Source: Deltaproteobacteria bacterium (GTDB taxonomy: Bacteria > Desulfobacterota > Desulfarculia > Adiutricales > Adiutricaceae). Taken from it: a stretch of DNA of 7,203 nt. The notes under the pieces were generated by a model, which made no database searches, was not told where the DNA came from, and saw only the letters and a list, made by a program, of their open reading frames with translations. The DNA is taken from contig JAITJB010000053.1 in the NCBI GenBank assembly GCA_031279155.1, positions 1-7,203 of the forward strand, read 5' to 3'. Shown piece after piece: positions 5,477 to 7,203 of this stretch. A program made the position numbers and the translations under genes. Each line of letters opens with the position of its first letter. The first letter of the stretch is position 1.

Positions 5477-6721
5477 TTAGATATTGGCAACGACCTTGGA
5501 CAAATCGGACTTATGGGCCTCGATCCAATCCATGAGCCTGGTTATATGGAGCAAGTAATAGAGGGCCTCGTAGTCGTTGACTAAAGTGGGATCCTCATAG
5601 AAATAGAGAGTAGTGCACCAGTTGATCAAATACTGGCAGCCGGCGGCCATCATCATGGGGAAGTACTTCTTTTCGGTCTCATTGAACGGCTCTAAGCCCT
5701 TGAGCTCTCTGAGCTGGTTGTTGTAACCCTCCAAGAAGTAGCGGCAATCGTCGAGTCTTAAGATGCCGTCGGTTTCCGGGCGCCAAGACGAGCAGCAGTA
5801 GATAAGGGCAAAGGCCACGTCAAAGAGGCGGACCTCGATCTTCGACCAGTCAAAGTCAAAGATGCCGGTGCAATTTTCCCCAACCCACTTGACGTTTCCG
5901 GCGTGGAGATCGCTGTGGATAGGCGTCTGAGGCATCTTTTCGTAGGCTTCGGCTGGAATGAAATTTTTCTTGATGGTTTCAATGATGGAGGGCAGTTTAG
6001 AATTAAAGCTTTTGTGAAAGATGGAATCTGGCACATCGCGAGCGGCTAATGAGCTAAACAAATCGATAAATGACGGCAGTAAAAACTCTATTTTCGGCTC
6101 AGCTTTAGCTAGTTTTCCGGGCTTAAAATCGCGCCCGTAGAGGTGGAACCTAGCTTGGAGGGCCCCTAAATTTTTAAACTCGGTGGGGCTATTTTCATTA
6201 TTGACCCAGGTCCACTTGTCCTCGCCGGCTAAGTAATCGTAGACGGCAAAGTAGCGCTTGAGATCTTTACCGTTTTCATCTTGATCAATTAGGCTCACCA
6301 TAGTGGTTCCGTTTTTGGACTGATGGACCCTAGCCGCCTCTTTAAGGCCGTTTTCCAAGCAAAAGTTGATCAAGTTGTGCTCATAGAGGATGTCGTCAGG
6401 GTTGGCTTCGGAATTAAACTTGGCCTTGTACTTGCGGACAAAGTAGTCCTCGTTTTGGCCGTCCTTACAGCAGATAACCCCAAAGCTCCGGTTGACGTAG
6501 CCGCCGAAGATCTCGTAGACCTCCAAAACTTCACCAAGATCGTAATTTTTTTCAACCACTTCCTTTATTTGGGCCCGGATAAAATCACCGTCAGCCGCTT
6601 CGTAGTTGGCCTTAGCTAGTTTGTAGAGTTTAGAGCTTTGGATATAGTGCTCGTTGGCTTTGGCCGAATTGGTGGCGGGAAAATGGAGCATCTTGGAGGT
6701 GTCCATCTTTGAGGTTCCCAT
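5477..6721 (-). CDS. APH/choline-kinase-fold small-molecule kinase (kinase 2)
   Basis: A 414-residue cytoplasmic ATP-dependent kinase, paralogous along its whole length to the product at 619-1821. Shared blocks include FGGYxNRSFGV, YFVRKYK, YLAGxDKxTWxxNExxPxEF, NLGAL.ARFH, the catalytic loop and YCCSSW. The catalytic loop reads HSDLHAGN (H269, D271, N276), with Ser where kinase 1 has Gly; the metal-binding segment is FDFDW (D289, D291). All residues expected for phosphotransfer are present. The N-terminus carries a small tandem repeat, TSKMDTSKM, encoded by two 12-base copies differing at one position; kinase 1 has a single TSKM. The ATG at 6721 is chosen because AAGGAG lies 7 bases upstream; the internal ATG at 6706 has no such site. 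It heads the group with the transporter and winged-helix genes. The substrate is unknown; a hydroxylated amine such as choline is inferred from context. Confidence 0.85.
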   Translation of the reverse strand: MGTSKMDTSKMLHFPATNSAKANEHYIQSSKLYKLAKANYEAADGDFIRAQIKEVVEKNYDLGEVLEVYEIFGGYVNRSFGVICCKDGQNEDYFVRKYKAKFNSEANPDDILYEHNLINFCLENGLKEAARVHQSKNGTTMVSLIDQDENGKDLKRYFAVYDYLAGEDKWTWVNNENSPTEFKNLGALQARFHLYGRDFKPGKLAKAEPKIEFLLPSFIDLFSSLAARDVPDSIFHKSFNSKLPSIIETIKKNFIPAEAYEKMPQTPIHSDLHAGNVKWVGENCTGIFDFDWSKIEVRLFDVAFALIYCCSSWRPETDGILRLDDCRYFLEGYNNQLRELKGLEPFNETEKKYFPMMMAAGCQYLINWCTTLYFYEDPTLVNDYEALYYLLHITRLMDWIEAHKSDLSKVVANI

Positions 6722-6738
6722 AAAAAATCTCCTTGCTA

Positions 6739-6755
6739 TAACCTAATCTAGGTTA
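6739..6755. promoter_or_regulatory. Inverted repeat just upstream of kinase 2
   Basis: TAACCTA and TAGGTTA, perfect 7-base arms around a 3-base spacer, end about 9 bases before the kinase 2 ribosome site. It could be an operator or an RNA hairpin controlling ribosome access. I cannot find a good promoter in the 116-base gap; TATAGC, at the edge of the repeat, has only a poor -35 partner. Confidence 0.4.
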
Positions 6756-6837
6756 GACTTAAATAAAAATTTGATTAAGAAATAAGATCCAAAGGCTAAA
6801 AAGGAAAACCAAATAACAAGAACTACAAATAGGCCTT

Positions 6838-7203
6838 TTAGAAACATGCCAGGACCTCTTTCAGCCGGTCAGCCGTCCGCCAAGCCCCCAACTTGGAGAG
6901 CTCTTCTTTGGAGTGACCGCCCGTTGTCATGGCCAAGGCTTTAACCTCCGCTGCGCCCGCTGCCGTGATGTCGCCTTTGGAATCGCAGACGTAAAGCGTT
7001 TCCGAGGGCTTGGCCCCTAAAAGTTCCATGGCTTTAAGGATCATGTCCGGGGCGGGTTTGACTCTTTTAACGTCAAATTGTCCAACCACGGCCTTAAAAT
7101 ATTTATCGATTCCAAGCTTGGCTAAAATTTTAGCTGGGCGATCGCGGTTTGAGGCTACTCCCAGGCTTACACCCTTAGCGTAAAGGGTGTCGAGAGTCTC
7201 CAG
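6838..7203 (-). CDS. HAD-superfamily hydrolase, phosphoglycolate phosphatase-like (C-terminal part)
   Basis: The last 121 codons of a gene that runs off the right edge; the frame is open to 7203, so the ATG-like start at 7089 is internal (a GTG codon) and not the true start. HAD phosphatase motifs are in order: motif II in LGVASNRDR (Ser18 of the visible part); motif III lysine in VKRVKPAPDM (Lys49); motif IV in YVCDSKGDI (Asp74 and Asp78), where Cys replaces the usual Gly before the first Asp. The catalytic DxD motif I would lie outside the window. Such enzymes remove phosphate from small metabolites. The 116-base gap to kinase 2 has no clear terminator, so read-through into the kinase-transporter group is possible, which would put a phosphatase and a kinase on one transcript. 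Confidence 0.85.
   Translation of the reverse strand: METLDTLYAKGVSLGVASNRDRPAKILAKLGIDKYFKAVVGQFDVKRVKPAPDMILKAMELLGAKPSETLYVCDSKGDITAAGAAEVKALAMTTGGHSKEELSKLGAWRTADRLKEVLACF

Overview
This 7.2-kb stretch comes from a bacterium: it has Shine-Dalgarno sites close to AGGAGG, sigma-70-type promoters, rho-independent terminators and a tRNA gene with its CCA end encoded. Every gene I can support is on the minus strand, so the window is described right to left in transcription order. The organism cannot be named from sequence alone. An MttB-superfamily methyltransferase points to an anaerobe or facultative anaerobe that uses methylated amines (many Desulfobacterota and Clostridia do), but that is inference.

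Layout: the C-terminal part of a HAD-family hydrolase (6838-7203, running off the window) is followed by an APH/choline-kinase-fold kinase (5477-6721, 'kinase 2'), a ten-helix DMT/EamA transporter with a LicB-like look (4348-5403) and, only 12 bases on, a 93-residue winged-helix-like protein (4054-4335). A strong hairpin closes this group. A new unit then begins with a well-formed promoter (3851-3880), a palindrome centred about 61 bases upstream of the predicted transcription start, and a roughly 177-base GC-rich folded leader. It encodes a non-pyrrolysine MttB-like methyltransferase (2160-3668). After a 338-base gap full of hairpins comes a second kinase (619-1821, 'kinase 1'), clearly paralogous to kinase 2. 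A separate promoter (536-564) then serves a tRNA-Asn(GTT) gene (376-451), which ends at a textbook terminator (296-335). The leftmost 295 bases hold a further hairpin and no supported gene.

Working model (inference): the transporter imports a small, probably quaternary-ammonium or choline-like, compound; one or both kinases phosphorylate a hydroxyl on it or on a derivative; the MttB-like enzyme removes a methyl group to a corrinoid protein encoded elsewhere; and the small winged-helix protein may sense the substrate. LicA/LicB-type kinase and permease pairs and MttB-type demethylases are each known. Their combination, with two diverged kinases bracketing the locus, is the part most worth following up. 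No corrinoid protein, corrinoid activase or pyrrolysine genes lie in the window.
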